Position numbers and translations under genes: made by a program. Below, one piece after another: positions 1 to 10,284 of a DNA stretch of 64,000 nt (position 1 is the stretch's first letter; each line of letters begins with the position of its first letter). The notes below the pieces were generated by a model, which saw only the letters and a list, made by a program, of their open reading frames with translations, did not search any database and had not been told where the DNA came from. The DNA comes from Zygaena filipendulae (lineage: Eukaryota; Arthropoda; Insecta; Lepidoptera; Zygaenidae). Where the stretch lies: the NCBI GenBank assembly GCA_907165275.2, contig OU015651.1, positions 3,990,501 through 4,054,500 of the forward strand, read 5' to 3'.

Positions 1-128
1 TTCACTAAATCTTGTTACAAATAAAAAAAACTAAAAGGACGGTTAAAAATAATCCACATAATAATTATGTTCATAGTAGTGATTATACATATTAAATTTG
101 ATGGGGATTGTCTTTATAATATAATAGA

Positions 129-348
129 CTAGCTGTTCCCCGCGGTTTCACACGCGTTAATTTCGGAGTTTCAGCGAGAATTCCGGATTAAAATATAGCC
201 TATGTTACTCAGGGATAATGTAGCTTTCTAATGCTGAAAGAATATTTTTAAAATCGGTCCAGTACTTTTTGAGTTAAATCGTAGGTAACAAACAAACAAA
301 CAAACAAAAAAAAAAGCAAATCTTTCCCCTTCATAATATTAGTATAGA
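129..348 (-). mobile_element. Helitron-like (Lep1-type) element, near full length
   Basis: On the minus strand it starts TCTATACTAATATTAT and ends with a CCGCGG-containing hairpin, a short spacer and CTAGT. TC start, CTAG end and a subterminal GC hairpin are the Helitron terminal hallmarks. No coding capacity, so non-autonomous. The body holds the diagnostic 'aatttcggagtt' and 'ttccggattaaaa' blocks shared by dozens of copies in the window. Confidence 0.75.
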
Positions 349-1581
349 TAAATTTTATGTTAATACTTTTACTATAGTAAGTACCTAGGTAAAGATTCTT
401 GACCAGTGAAGCGTGGTAGAGGAAGGACTTTGAAAGTTGTACACGGGACTATTATAAGGATGCTGTTGCACGTTTGAACGACATTTCATTTGGTATTTGT
501 GAGATAAATGTGAGCTGGAGTATTAAATAAGAATGATACGAAGGCAGGCTACGTATAATAACATGGAAGTAAATGTAGGAAAGAGAATTCTACGTATGTA
601 AGCTGAAATAAAGATAATCAGTTCTAAAGAAAATCTCGCCTATTGAAACAAACTGACTAGTGCATGATTGAGTGAGGGTTTAAAAGAGACCGATTCTTTT
701 AAGCAGTTAAACAGATCAACGTGATTAAATTCTGATTACCACTTTGGAAAGAGCGCGAGTCGCGACCCGTTTTGTATGCGCTATATAAAATATAGGTAAA
801 CGATACATATGAATCATTCTCTCGAACACTAAACGAAATTAGGTCTCATTTCCCATTTTTTTATTTTAACCAGTAGATACTTTGTTTAAAATACACACAA
901 TATTTCGAAAAGAATTTTTGTTTGCTGTAAGGAATAAATGTGATATTGTATGTACCGAAATAGGTACTTTGAACTTGTTGAAAACAATTTCAAAAATAGG
1001 AGATGCTTTCTCCAAATAAAGTTACAATTTCTATAAATCTACAAGTAGTTTAACTGTTGCCTACGTTTTCACCTGCGTGAATTTCAGGATTAAGTACAGG
1101 AAACTACGAGTACGCATAGGTTTGTCTCAATATATTGTATACAATGTCATTATAATATTATAAGAAAACAAATTACGGTAATGAAGTCTCCTTTCAACCG
1201 ATTCAACCATTAAACCTTTTACCTTTGTATTTGTTACACTAACTGTCCGAAGGTCCTTGACTGAATCACCGTTCTCCACTTTCCTACGTATCGTATCGAC
1301 GTTACATTAATTTCACCCGTATATTTTGATGGTCACTAAAACATTTAAGGGTTTAAACTCGAAACATGCAAGCTGAACAAAAGTTGTAAAAATGTTTATT
1401 ACCAGAAGCGATGATGCCATTAATATTATATAGCAAGAGTCACAATTTATCTACATTTGACCTTTTCAACTAATTCACAATGTATCACGTTTTATCTTAC
1501 TATATAGTACGTATCTATTGGTTCAAATGAATCTGGTTTCCCTCTAATCTTTGACTATACTTAACAAAATAGTCTAACATA
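349..1581. other. AT-rich intergenic DNA
   Basis: No supportable gene. A weak Helitron 3-prime remnant is visible near 1055-1110. Otherwise I see nothing I can name. Confidence 0.5.
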
Positions 1582-1718
1582 GTTGATTCCTATCAGTGAA
1601 AAAATTCTTTCACTGATAGGAATCAACGGGTTCCCTTAGTTATATAGGATACTTTTTGGGAGTTTTCGTAGGAGTTTCAAAATTCACGAGGGCAGCGGAA
1701 ACCGTGGGGAAACAGCTT
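1582..1718 (+). mobile_element. Helitron-like fragment with a perfect 20-bp palindrome
   Basis: The arms 1582-1601 and 1608-1627 are exact reverse complements around a 6-nt loop. The right arm continues into a recognisable plus-orientation Lep1 3-prime half (attctttcactgatagg through ccgtggggaaacagct, to about 1715). The hairpin is therefore an inverted duplication of Helitron sequence rather than an independent gene. Confidence 0.6.
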
Positions 1719-1877
1719 CTATAAAATACTTGCATTGCACAGTTTAAAAAAGGTAGATTGTTATATTTTATATAAGCCAAGGACAGAAAATATTGTCCTT
1801 GTAGGTACGCAACTAGTTCCGTAAAAGGAAAATTTATTCATTTTACGAAACTGGTTACGTACAGAACTGCAGGGCTA

Positions 1878-2086
1878 TTATGTAACTTTTGCTGCTATCA
1901 TATTTCAGTTTCAATCAGAAAAATTTTGTGATTAATTAATCATGCTTCAACTTTTGGAGTATTTTTATTTTGGTTGATTGCTAGATATTGTAGGTGTCAA
2001 AACGTACAATTTGTAATCATAAAACCACCATATTTTTGATTGCAACCATACCTAACCAAAAAATGATAGAAACAAAAGTTACATAA
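1878..2086 (+). mobile_element. MITE family A, copy 1 (TA-flanked)
   Basis: Terminal inverted repeats TTATGTAACTTTTG (1878-1891) and CAAAAGTTACATAA (2073-2086) are perfect and flanked on both sides by TA (1876-1877 and 2087-2088). This fits a Tc1/mariner-type non-autonomous element. A second copy lies at 19503-19723 in the opposite orientation, sharing the internal block around 'ggttgattgctagata'. Confidence 0.75.
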
Positions 2087-2516
2087 TAGCGGTCCACGTA
2101 GCTCGTAGGCGGCCGAAGGTCTACAATCAAAACCAATCCGACGCACTGAGACAATTTGCCAACCAATTACTGTGTCGTATAATTACATTCGTATGCTCAA
2201 AACATTTTCAATACTATCTAGAGAGGACTTGAGGTATTGTTTAGCCTCCTATCCTTTGTCAACGTGACTCTATTATGCCTTAGTTATTAATCTGTAAGTT
2301 GACGTAGGCACAAACTTTAGGTAGGTACGCTGTTCCTAACTGCTGTGAGAGGTCATTTATTAGGTAGTACCTACATTTACTATGTAGATTATAATTACAT
2401 ATGAATTATGAATAGAGTAATGATCATATCTATATTTTCTTGTACGTATGTGTATATGCGATGATACTTTATAATACTCTATATTATAATAATATATTTT
2501 TTTTAAGCCGTTGTGG

Positions 2517-2625
2517 TAAATAAATGCGAATGCGAGTTTGTTTGATTCCTATAAGCATTCATGCCTTAACTACTAAACAGATTGTCGTGAAATTTTGTAC
2601 CCATACACGTTCACAGTTGTTTGAT
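2517..2625 (+). mobile_element. Helitron-like fragment, 5-prime part
   Basis: Degraded plus-orientation copy with the blocks 'aatgcgaatgcgagtttgtt', 'gccttaactact' and 'gaaattttg'. The 3-prime hairpin and CTAG end are missing. Confidence 0.55.
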
Positions 2626-2760
2626 GCGATGAATCTTATAAAATGAATAGTGGTATATTATCGTAAACGACACATTTCATTATATTAAATTCATGATATT
2701 ATTTAATTGTATTAAAATACTTACCAAGAAAAATACGTATATAACTTGTTAATGCATTGA

Positions 2761-3103
2761 CCAAAAACCTGATACACCCGATTTAAAAAATAAACAATAA
2801 TATGATTTAATTAAAATATAAATTATGTCGAAAAAACTAATACTCTAAGTTATACAACATTAGTTTTGAGGTGACCTATCTACGAAATTTCAAGCGCTAC
2901 GCCCGCGCCTACTTGTCAAGGACCGATTAGATTTTTTTGCTACGGGCGGCGTACGCGCTAAATATTGTATTATAAATAATTTAGACATGGGCTAGTAATA
3001 ATGAAAAAATATAACACATATTAAAACATGGTGCGATCGATTCGGAAGTCGATTTGGAACAAACTATATTTTCTAGTTTTCAGTCGATTCATTAACACGT
3101 TGT
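2761..3103 (+). repeat. Dispersed repeat B, copy 1
   Basis: About 340 bp that recurs in reverse complement at 47223-47561. Shared landmarks include 'ccaaaaacctg', 'gaggtgacctatctacgaa', 'gcgtacgcgc', 'gacatgggctagta', 'gtgcgatcgattcggaagtc' and 'gaaaactagaaa' (complement). No coding frame. Class unknown. Confidence 0.75.
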
Positions 3104-3389
3104 TTAAGACCGCCGCGCGTCGATTGTGAGTTGTGACACTCTGTAGTAAAATTTACCAATACGAATGGTCTAATCTTGCTGTCAACTTCGCTACTTTCGC
3201 GTTAGTTCTACAACAATAAACTTTTTAACTGATGTTCGACAGTCGGTGGATGTTGGAGGCTTGATCTGGCACGGCCATGATGTAGACAACATAACAATAA
3301 ATCCATACTTCATTGGAGCCTATAGACACTTTAAAAAATAGGTATAGTGCTAATTTTTACAAAATAGATATTAGTTTTTGCACCTCTTT

Positions 3390-3458
3390 TGTCTTTTTGT
3401 TTGTTGCGTGGTGTATATGTGTTTGTTCTTGCTGAATAAAGTTTATCTTATCTTATAA
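3390..3458 (+). repeat. 3-prime end of a non-LTR retroelement, (TTATC)-type tail
   Basis: The block 'gtttgttcttgctgaataaa' followed by 'gtttatcttatcttat' recurs at about 59676-59718. It looks like the terminal UTR and short-repeat tail of a 5-prime-truncated non-LTR element. The clade cannot be assigned. Confidence 0.5.
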
Positions 3459-3470
3459 TTATAACAACAA

Positions 3471-3677
3471 TCCTACTAATATTATGAATGTGAAAGTGTG
3501 GATGTTTAGATGTTTGGATGTTTGTTACTCAATCACGCAAAAACGGCTGAATGGATTGAGATGAAATTTGGCATGCACGTTGTCGGGGGTACAGAGAAGG
3601 ACATAAGGTACTTTTTATCCCGGAATTCCCGCGGGATCTCCGAAATTACCGCGGGTGAAACCGCGGGGCACAGTTAG
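3471..3677 (+). mobile_element. Helitron-like (Lep1-type) element, full length
   Basis: Begins TCCTACTAATATTATGAATG and ends with hairpin, then cagTTAG (CTAG mutated to TTAG). Close to the copies at 22977 and 49615, which share the body block 'ggatgtttgttactcaatca'. Confidence 0.8.
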
Positions 3678-3931
3678 TTAATTAATAAGCGCCATTCAAA
3701 GTAACCTTCATAAGAGATTTAGGATCAGATTGATTTTCGTCAGCTCAAAACCAATCTAGCTAAAACCAGGCTATAAAACGTAACAATAGATATACTAATA
3801 ATAATAAACCTTATTTGCGCTAAAATACCAAATTTAGTACATTTGGTACTTTTATTTAATTTAAAATACGAGAGTCTTTTGGCACAGCTGCTGTGTCTGC
3901 AACTAACAGGAAATAAGAAATGAGGTCTCAC

Positions 3932-3992
3932 CTACTGATCGTTCTTCTTCTTCATTCAATATTATACGACCGTCATTAAATCCAAATTCCAC
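3932..3992 (-). CDS. Candidate internal exon, unidentified
   Basis: On the minus strand a 61-nt stretch reads VEFGFNDGRIILNEEEERSV and ends in a strong splice donor (CAGTAG then GTGAGA). The proposed acceptor (ATTAAG) has a poor pyrimidine tract. I do not recognise the peptide. Acidic, non-repetitive composition and the donor are the only support. No neighbouring exon was found, so it could be chance. Confidence 0.25.
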
Positions 3993-4037
3993 CTTAATTT
4001 ATTAAGTTCAGTCAAATTTAATCACGATTATAATATA

Positions 4038-4236
4038 CTAGCTGTGTCCCGCGGGTTCACCCGCGGTAATTTCGGAGTTCCCGCGGGAATTCTGGGATAA
4101 AAAGTACCCTATGTCCTTCTCTGTACCCCTGACAACGTGCATGCCAAATTTCATCCAAATCGGTTCAGCCGTTTTTGCCTGATTGAGTACCAAACATCCA
4201 ATCATCCACACTTTCACATTTATAATATTAGTAGGA
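4038..4236 (-). mobile_element. Helitron-like (Lep1-type) element, full length
   Basis: Minus-strand start TCCTACTAATATTATAAATG and end in the hairpin plus CTAG (plus-strand CTAG at 4038-4041). All canonical blocks are present. It is among the best-preserved copies in the window. Confidence 0.8.
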
Positions 4237-4257
4237 TTATCTAATACTGGTTTAATA

Positions 4258-4575
4258 CTAGCTGTTCCCCGCGGTTTCCCTACCTTGTGTCCTTTTATTT
4301 AGCCCTGACAACGTATATGCAAAATTTAGTGCGGATTTATCCGCGTTAATTTCGGAATTCCCGCGGAAATTCCGGGATAAAAAGTACTCTGTGTTATTTT
4401 CTATACCCCTGACAACGTATATTAGGTATGTGCGAAATTTCATGAAGTTTGGTTCAGTATTTAAGGCGTGAAAAGGTAGCAGACAGCCACAGAGATTAAT
4501 TTTGGCATTTATTATATTAGTACGGAAGCATAAATAAAAATCAACTTACGAGGGTGAAACCGCGGGCACAGCTAG
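4258..4575 (-). mobile_element. Composite of Helitron-like copies
   Basis: A minus-orientation copy starts at CTAG 4258-4261. Its sequence contains two hairpin-adjacent blocks ('gcggtttccc' and 'gcggatttatccgcg'), implying one copy interrupted by or recombined with another. A short plus-orientation 3-prime end (4549-4575, ending CTAG) follows. Confidence 0.6.
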
Positions 4576-4933
4576 TCTGTTTCTGTCTCTATGTCACTTA
4601 GTTGTGAGAATTGTGATTCCGGGATATACCTACGTCAATGAACGATTAAAACTAGCGTCGAATTAATAGGTATTAAGTGCTTATTAGGTAAGTATATACT
4701 TTTTTTGTAAAACCAATATATACTGCATTCATTTTCACTATTAAAAAAGGCAATAAGTGGAAATTACTGCGGCCCCAGAAAGTCGAGGTTCTTAATAAAG
4801 GTGTGGAGGGGATTAGTAAGACTTATTGCGACGATTATCCCTAAAGGAGCACTTGGTTACGCTTTATTGTTCCGTCTGAGGCGGTCTTACGTGCAAGGGT
4901 TGCCAACCTTCCAGGGTTGTTTAAGATTAAAGA

Positions 4934-5181
4934 CTAGCTGCTCCCCGCGGTTTAGCCCGCGTTATTTTCGGAGTTTTCGCGGAGATTCCGGGGTAAAAAG
5001 GACCCTACGTCCTACACCTGACCACGTGTATGCAGAAATCTCAAGGGAACAGCTATTTGATGTTTAGTTACGAGTAAGTTAGGTCTCGAAATAGAAGATC
5101 TGTCATCCTGAATCCTGATATAAGGAGTTCATGCGGGAATTCCGAAACTGATGCGGGTGATACTGCCGGGGGACCAGCTAG
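4934..5181. mobile_element. Two Helitron-like 3-prime ends, tail-to-tail outward
   Basis: A minus-oriented end begins with CTAG at 4934-4937, and a plus-oriented end finishes with CTAG at 5178-5181. Both are diverged. This is a nested or rearranged pair rather than one element. Confidence 0.55.
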
Positions 5182-5270
5182 TAAAAGCAATAGGGTTAGT
5201 AATAAATTAAAAGTAAGGATCTTATAGAATTTAAATTTCAAGCGCTTTAAAAGTGTTCATTATATACATA

Positions 5271-5450
5271 CTAGCTGTGCCACGTGGTTTTACCCGCGTT
5301 AATTCCGGTGATCCCACAGAAATTCTAGGATAAAAAGTACCCTATCCTTCTCTGTATCCGGGATCCGTATCAATGTGTGCGCAAAATTTCATGACGAGCG
5401 GTTGAGGCGTGAAAGCATTACAGACAGACAGAATTACTTACTATTATATA
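5271..5450 (-). mobile_element. Helitron-like element, degraded
   Basis: Minus-orientation copy with CTAG at 5271-5274, a hairpin remnant ('cacgtggttttacccgcg') and the body blocks. The 5-prime end has decayed into 'ttactattatataatag'. Confidence 0.6.
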
Positions 5451-5904
5451 ATAGTACCTATTTCATAATAACGTATCGAGTGGTTGCCGGTTGGTGGAAC
5501 GACAAGTACCTGCTTATTCATCAGTTAAGGAGGTACTTGTTTGTAAAGCTGTAGGCAAAATAGGAAAATTGAAAATATGAGATACCTACTCATTTTTTAA
5601 TTTTAAAGTTTTTGCGAGTATCTAGTCAACTAAGTGGTTTTTATATTAAAATTTAGAATTAATGGTAAAATATTCATTCATCAAGAATCTTTCATCCCTA
5701 CTTGAACATTCTGAAAGCGCTTGATCCGGGGTTTATGGAAAATTACGAAGCAGAATAAAACTGTAATGACTAACTGGTTTCGGTGTAGGTACCTTGTTAA
5801 AAATCTATACTTATAATAAAACTGTATACAGGTGAATTCTGTACATTGAATATATATTCAAAATTAATATTGGAGGATGAATGGTGATCGATACTGATGC
5901 CAAA

Positions 5905-6063
5905 AATGCAATCAGTAAATCACACAAAAACGGCTGAACGGATTTGGATGAAATTTGGCATGCACGTTGTCAGGGGTACAGAGAAGGACAAAGGGTACTT
6001 TTTATCCCGGAATTCCCGCGGGAACTCCGAAATTACCGCGGGTGAAACCGCGGGGCACAGCTA
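5905..6063 (+). mobile_element. Helitron-like element, 5-prime truncated
   Basis: Starts inside the element at 'tcagtaaatcacac' and keeps a nearly consensus 3-prime half with hairpin and cagCTA. It lacks the TC start. Confidence 0.65.
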
Positions 6064-6835
6064 ATCATAAAATAAAAAGTTGGATGAAAGCTAGATACCG
6101 TATTGGCGTAGTATATTTTATTACTCTGAGGTATTGGTTTTTTTTAGAAAATATGGATTGTTCCAATTTATCTGTAAATAGGTTCTATGGTATGTTGAAT
6201 TGTTGATCTCATATATTTTATCTTTGTCAATGGTATTTTGTTGAGTGGACACTAATGTTTGCTATAGTTATCAATGGAAATGGACTTGTTAATAAGAAAT
6301 AATACACATATTCCTTTTCGGTCTGTATAAAAACATAGATAGAATATACAGACCAACACAAGTGAATTAAACTGACTTGAATGGACCGGACTTCAAAGAA
6401 GGTCTATATCCATCCATAGTCTTTGGCTATCGTTGTGTGCTGTTGCGCCCCAACTCTGCCTGCGGCTATATGGTAGGTAATCGTGTAGGTTTTATTTCAA
6501 ATAATCTTCACTCTTTTACACTTTCTCTAAACCAAATTTTATCTATGTACCTACTTAATAAATCTAGACGAATAGTATTATTAATAATATTATCTGTGTC
6601 TAGACTATAGTTGTAAGCAAACCTAATATCTACACTACGTGTAGAGGGTTGGATCCCCGTAACATTTATGGTATGATTTGTGTATAGGTACCATATTGTC
6701 AGTTTGTTGTTGTTTAGTATGTATTTACGAAAATACCCGGATTTACAAACAATATTTATCTATCTATATTTTACGTTTTGTGTTGTTTTTTCCTGACTTT
6801 ATATCATATCTGTGTCTATGTCTAAAAGTGCAGTA
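6064..6835. other. Intergenic DNA, nothing recognised
   Basis: AT-rich sequence with short chance open frames only (for example 6377-6610), which lack recognisable domains or splice context. Confidence 0.5.
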
Positions 6836-7050
6836 TTAGTCATTCCCCGCAGTTTCACCTCCTTACCACCTCCACCTTAATTTCGAAGTTCCCGCGGTAA
6901 TTCCGGGAAAAAAGTAACATAGTCCCCTAGGTATGTCCTTCTTTGTACCCTTGACAACGTGTATGCTAATTTTCATGGTGATCGGTTGCAAAAGCGTAAC
7001 AAACAAAAAACAAACAAACAAACTGACAATCGCTATAGTAGGTAAGGATT
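6836..7050 (-). mobile_element. Helitron-like element, degraded ends
   Basis: Minus-orientation copy. The 3-prime terminus reads ctagtcat-like with a mutated hairpin ('ccccgcagtttcacc'), while the body blocks and the 'acaaacaaactgac' stretch near the 5-prime end are clear. Confidence 0.6.
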
Positions 7051-7225
7051 TATAAATACCAAAGTATTATATCTATTACTAGGTACTCTGCTTAGTTTGG
7101 GTCCAGGACCCAGGTGGGGCTCTGTGGTAATATATCTATATGCATTCTTATTACCTAGGTAGGCATACTATAAAATTCAATGAACCCAACTTCATGTTTT
7201 AAGTTCGCAACTGTCATTGGAGTGT

Positions 7226-7247
7226 TGTGTGTGTGTGTGTGTGTGTG
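7226..7247 (+). repeat. (TG)n microsatellite
   Basis: About 11 TG dinucleotides. Open frames crossing it are low-complexity artefacts. Confidence 0.9.
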
Positions 7248-7342
7248 GCCTACGTTTATGTTTGTTTTGGCAACAACGTTAATAACGCGTCATGAGCGGA
7301 CTCGCCTCTGTTGCCTCGGGGTACACGGCGAAAGAGGGGACT

Positions 7343-7398
7343 TCCCCCGAAATCCTCCCATATAATAAATACATCCCCCGAAATCCTCCCATATAATC
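7343..7398 (+). repeat. Short direct duplication
   Basis: A 23-bp segment beginning 'cccccgaaatcctcccat' occurs at 7343-7365 and again at 7376-7398, with a 33-bp period. A minor local tandem duplication. Confidence 0.75.
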
Positions 7399-7733
7399 TC
7401 TCGTAATTAACTGCAGTGTGCTTAATTACCGCGTTGACTGGCAGAGATATAAAATAAAGTTGCAATTTTATTATCAGTATACCATACCGTAACTATTATT
7501 AAATAAAAGATTTACTGACTAATGAAGCAGACTCGCGTGTTTCAACGCGTGTAATGTTGACAAGCTTAGTTGGAAAGGTGAAAGAGATATCATACCAAGT
7601 CGAAAGGGTGTAAAAATTATGTCAATAATAACAACTTAAGTCATCGGGATTTTCGGAAAACGCTTTAAAAATAATAATTATACTATAGCTTGGTACCCCT
7701 TTTCCAGCTAACCTGACCTTTCACATCTTAACT

Positions 7734-7890
7734 TACTACTATTATAAAAGCGAAAATGAGTTTGTTTGTTTGCTTTCACGCCTTAACGGCTCAACCGATC
7801 ATCATGAAATTTTGCATACACTTTGCCAGGGGTACAGAGAAGGAGATAGGGTATTTTTTATCCTGGAATTCCCGTGGGAATACTGCCCAT
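7734..7890 (+). mobile_element. Helitron-like element, 3-prime truncated
   Basis: Starts near 'ttactactattataaaagcg' and keeps the 5-prime two thirds to 'ggaattcccgtgggaa'. The hairpin and CTAG end are lost. Confidence 0.6.
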
Positions 7891-8120
7891 ATAGTGGTCT
7901 TAGCTATGTTTCCATTGTTAGGTATATAAGCGACTTGATGTTATACCTAGGGACAAATCTCAAAATCCTGTGGCCATGGAGATATGAATTTACATAGGTA
8001 GACTGTGTTACGGAGGTAGTTAATCGAAACTGAAGTCGGAGTTTTTAAATTTGGTTTGTCGGAGTCGGAACGGACGTGTTGGCAGAAGAGAAATGGGTTA
8101 ATCATCATCTGTATTGAGTA

Positions 8121-8294
8121 TCTCTACTAATATTATAAAGAGGTAAAGTTTGTAAGTTTGTGAGTTTATGAGGTTGTAGGGGTAATCTACTGAACCAATT
8201 TTGAAAAAAATTTCGCATAATATAGGAAGCTACGGCAGCCCTTTTCATCCCAAGTTCCCACGAAAACTCCGAAATTACAGCGGGGGACAGCTAA
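8121..8294 (+). mobile_element. Helitron-like element, 'aaagaggtaaagttt' subfamily
   Basis: Begins TCTCTACTAATATTATAAAG and ends 'gggggacagCTAA' (CTAG decayed). It belongs with the copies at 11401 and 53933, which share the 'tttgtgagttt' head. Confidence 0.7.
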
Positions 8295-8380
8295 TAATAT
8301 AATGTATAAAAGAGTAATCGACGACAGAAGCACGTATGAGTTCGGGAGCGCGACATGCATAAACCTCTGATTAAAAAAAA

Positions 8381-8433
8381 AACATACGCGTCGAATTGAG
8401 ACCCTCCTCCTTTTTTGAAGTCAGTTAAAAAGT
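8381..8433 (+). repeat. Dispersed repeat C, copy 1
   Basis: The block 'acatacgcgtcgaattgaga' followed by 'cctcc' and 'ttttgaagtcagttaaaa' recurs at about 22500-22550. It resembles a recurrent retroelement 3-prime end. Family not assigned. Confidence 0.6.
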
Positions 8434-8919
8434 GTCGGAGCCGAAGTCTGAACTGGAGTTGTAATATCAACCGGAACGTATCAGTCGAAACTCTGTAATA
8501 TCCTTAATGTAGACTTACCCCTATAGTCAATGGATTTTTTGTAATAATTTCAATCATTTCTTCTATATGTATACCCAATTACATATAGGTACTGCGTAAA
8601 AAAAAGAGCAGAATCAATTCAAATAGGTCGTAGCATCGAACGTAGCTACGTGTCGAACAATCGCGTGCCTTTTTGTCAGATTGTCATATCACCGCACACG
8701 CAGTGCTTGAGAATAAATTACAACCACCATAGGGGCACAACAATGATAGCGCGGCCGCGATGGAGCGGTGATTAAGCTGAATCATCCAATAATAATTACA
8801 GCCCAACCCAACCCTATTGAAACTTGCATAGGAACAATAGTTTTAACAAAATTATCAACTTCTTTTGTTTATTGTTTAGCATTGACATCCTTAAATGCGA
8901 ATGATTTAATTTTAAATCC

Positions 8920-8994
8920 ATACTAATATTAAACATGCGAAAATAATTCTGTCTGTCTGTCTGGTAACAGCTTTAGCTAAATTACACAAAAAGG
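8920..8994 (+). mobile_element. Helitron-like 5-prime end fragment
   Basis: 'tccatactaatattaaacat' followed by 'ctgtctgtctgtctgg', the head of the subfamily seen at 58334. The remainder is lost. Confidence 0.5.
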
Positions 8995-9867
8995 GAATCG
9001 ATTGAAAAGTAGGTAGGTACCTACAAATTTTTCACAGACCTCAATTAAGCGATTTCTCTATGACTTTGTGTTTGGGTCGCTGATCTTTTCGGTTCGTCCT
9101 TAATTTTACCGGTAGTAGGTACCTAACGTGGTATTGATAAAGTTCTGATAGTTTTATTCGAATAGATTATTATTTATTTGAATTTGGTAGATATGTTTTA
9201 TACTTATTTTTCATGGCTCATAAATATTAAGTTTAGGAAAGTTATACAGAAACTTTATAAGTATACCTATAGTTGAGTGAATTGTTTAGCAGCTAAGTAA
9301 ACACATATACAGAAAGTTTTTGTTTTCTTAATTGATATATATCACGTCAACACCAAGCAAATTATAAAATTTAATTCGGTGGTTTCTCATTTACATATAC
9401 ATATGTATAATATATACATATACATATAATATATTTATATATTATAATACTATGTCTATTTTACTCAACAAAGTTGTATATGTAAATATATTACTATAAT
9501 AGTTATCTATTTGAAACGTTTCTAAAGCGCTCCTGTCTGACGTATAGTTAGTGTTTTCTTTGCCGAGTTTGTATACCTACCTAATATAAGTGTTCTATTT
9601 CGTAAGACGTCTCCTTTGGTCTCCTTGCCTAAGCAGCAAATCATTTCAAAATTAACAGCTTTTAAACTGTTTTCTTCTTTTCAGCATTCATATAAATCTC
9701 TTCTAAACGTAAGTCTCGAAAGTAGATCCAAATGAGTTTCTCTTTCAAACCCATTAGAAAAAGAAACAGCTGGTAAAATGCTCTACAGTTCGTATAGTCA
9801 ATTATAAAGCGCTTACATTTTGCAACCAAAAGTAAAACCAGCTTTAAATTCTTAATTATCTATGCAT
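8995..9867. other. AT-rich intergenic DNA
   Basis: No gene supported. Includes an ATA/TAC low-complexity tract at about 9390-9450. Confidence 0.5.
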
Positions 9868-10284
9868 TAATTAAATAAATGCGAAAGAGTGTTTGTTTGA
9901 TACGCGTTTACACTTACTCACGCCTTAACTACAGGGCCCTTATTCACTATGACCATAACGTGCCACAAAAATTGTCTTTGCCTCGTACCTAATCAAAGAA
10001 GTTTTACTCCAAAAAAATACATTTACATCGTTTCTTATGGCATACAGAACCATAATTTCTAATATATTGATATCTAGAACGTTTGGGATTGTGGTTTTGA
10101 GACGCGCGTTATGGGCAAGGAATGTTGTTGGTTATAGTGACTAAGGGGCCTGATCAGATCGTACGAAAATTATCATACCCGAACGTTGTCAGGGTGTTAC
10201 AAAAGGACATAGAGTAGGTACTTTTATCGCGGAATTCCCGTGGGAACTCCGAAAATATAACGGGTATAACCGCGGGAAATAGTT
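9868..10284 (+). mobile_element. Helitron-like element split by a MITE
   Basis: The 5-prime part (to 'gccttaacta', about 9931) and the 3-prime part (from 'tcagatcgtacgaaaatt', about 10154) join into a normal Lep1 body once the 9932-10152 insertion is ignored. The CTAG end has decayed to 'agttac'. Confidence 0.65.
9932..10152. mobile_element. hAT-like MITE nested in a Helitron copy
   Basis: Left end CAGGGCCCTTATTCACTATG and inverted right end CAGGCCCCTTAGTCACTATA pair over about 20 bp with a few mismatches. CAGG-type ends suggest a hAT-like non-autonomous element, but no convincing 8-bp target duplication is visible, so the superfamily is tentative. Confidence 0.6.

Noticed and set aside
1582..1627. 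microRNA precursor
   Set aside because: Perfect arms with a 6-nt loop and derivation from Helitron sequence fit an inverted duplication better than a pre-miRNA, which has bulges and a larger loop.
7256..7465. Overlapping frames around a TG microsatellite
   Set aside because: Low-complexity sequence and a local 33-bp duplication. No coding evidence.
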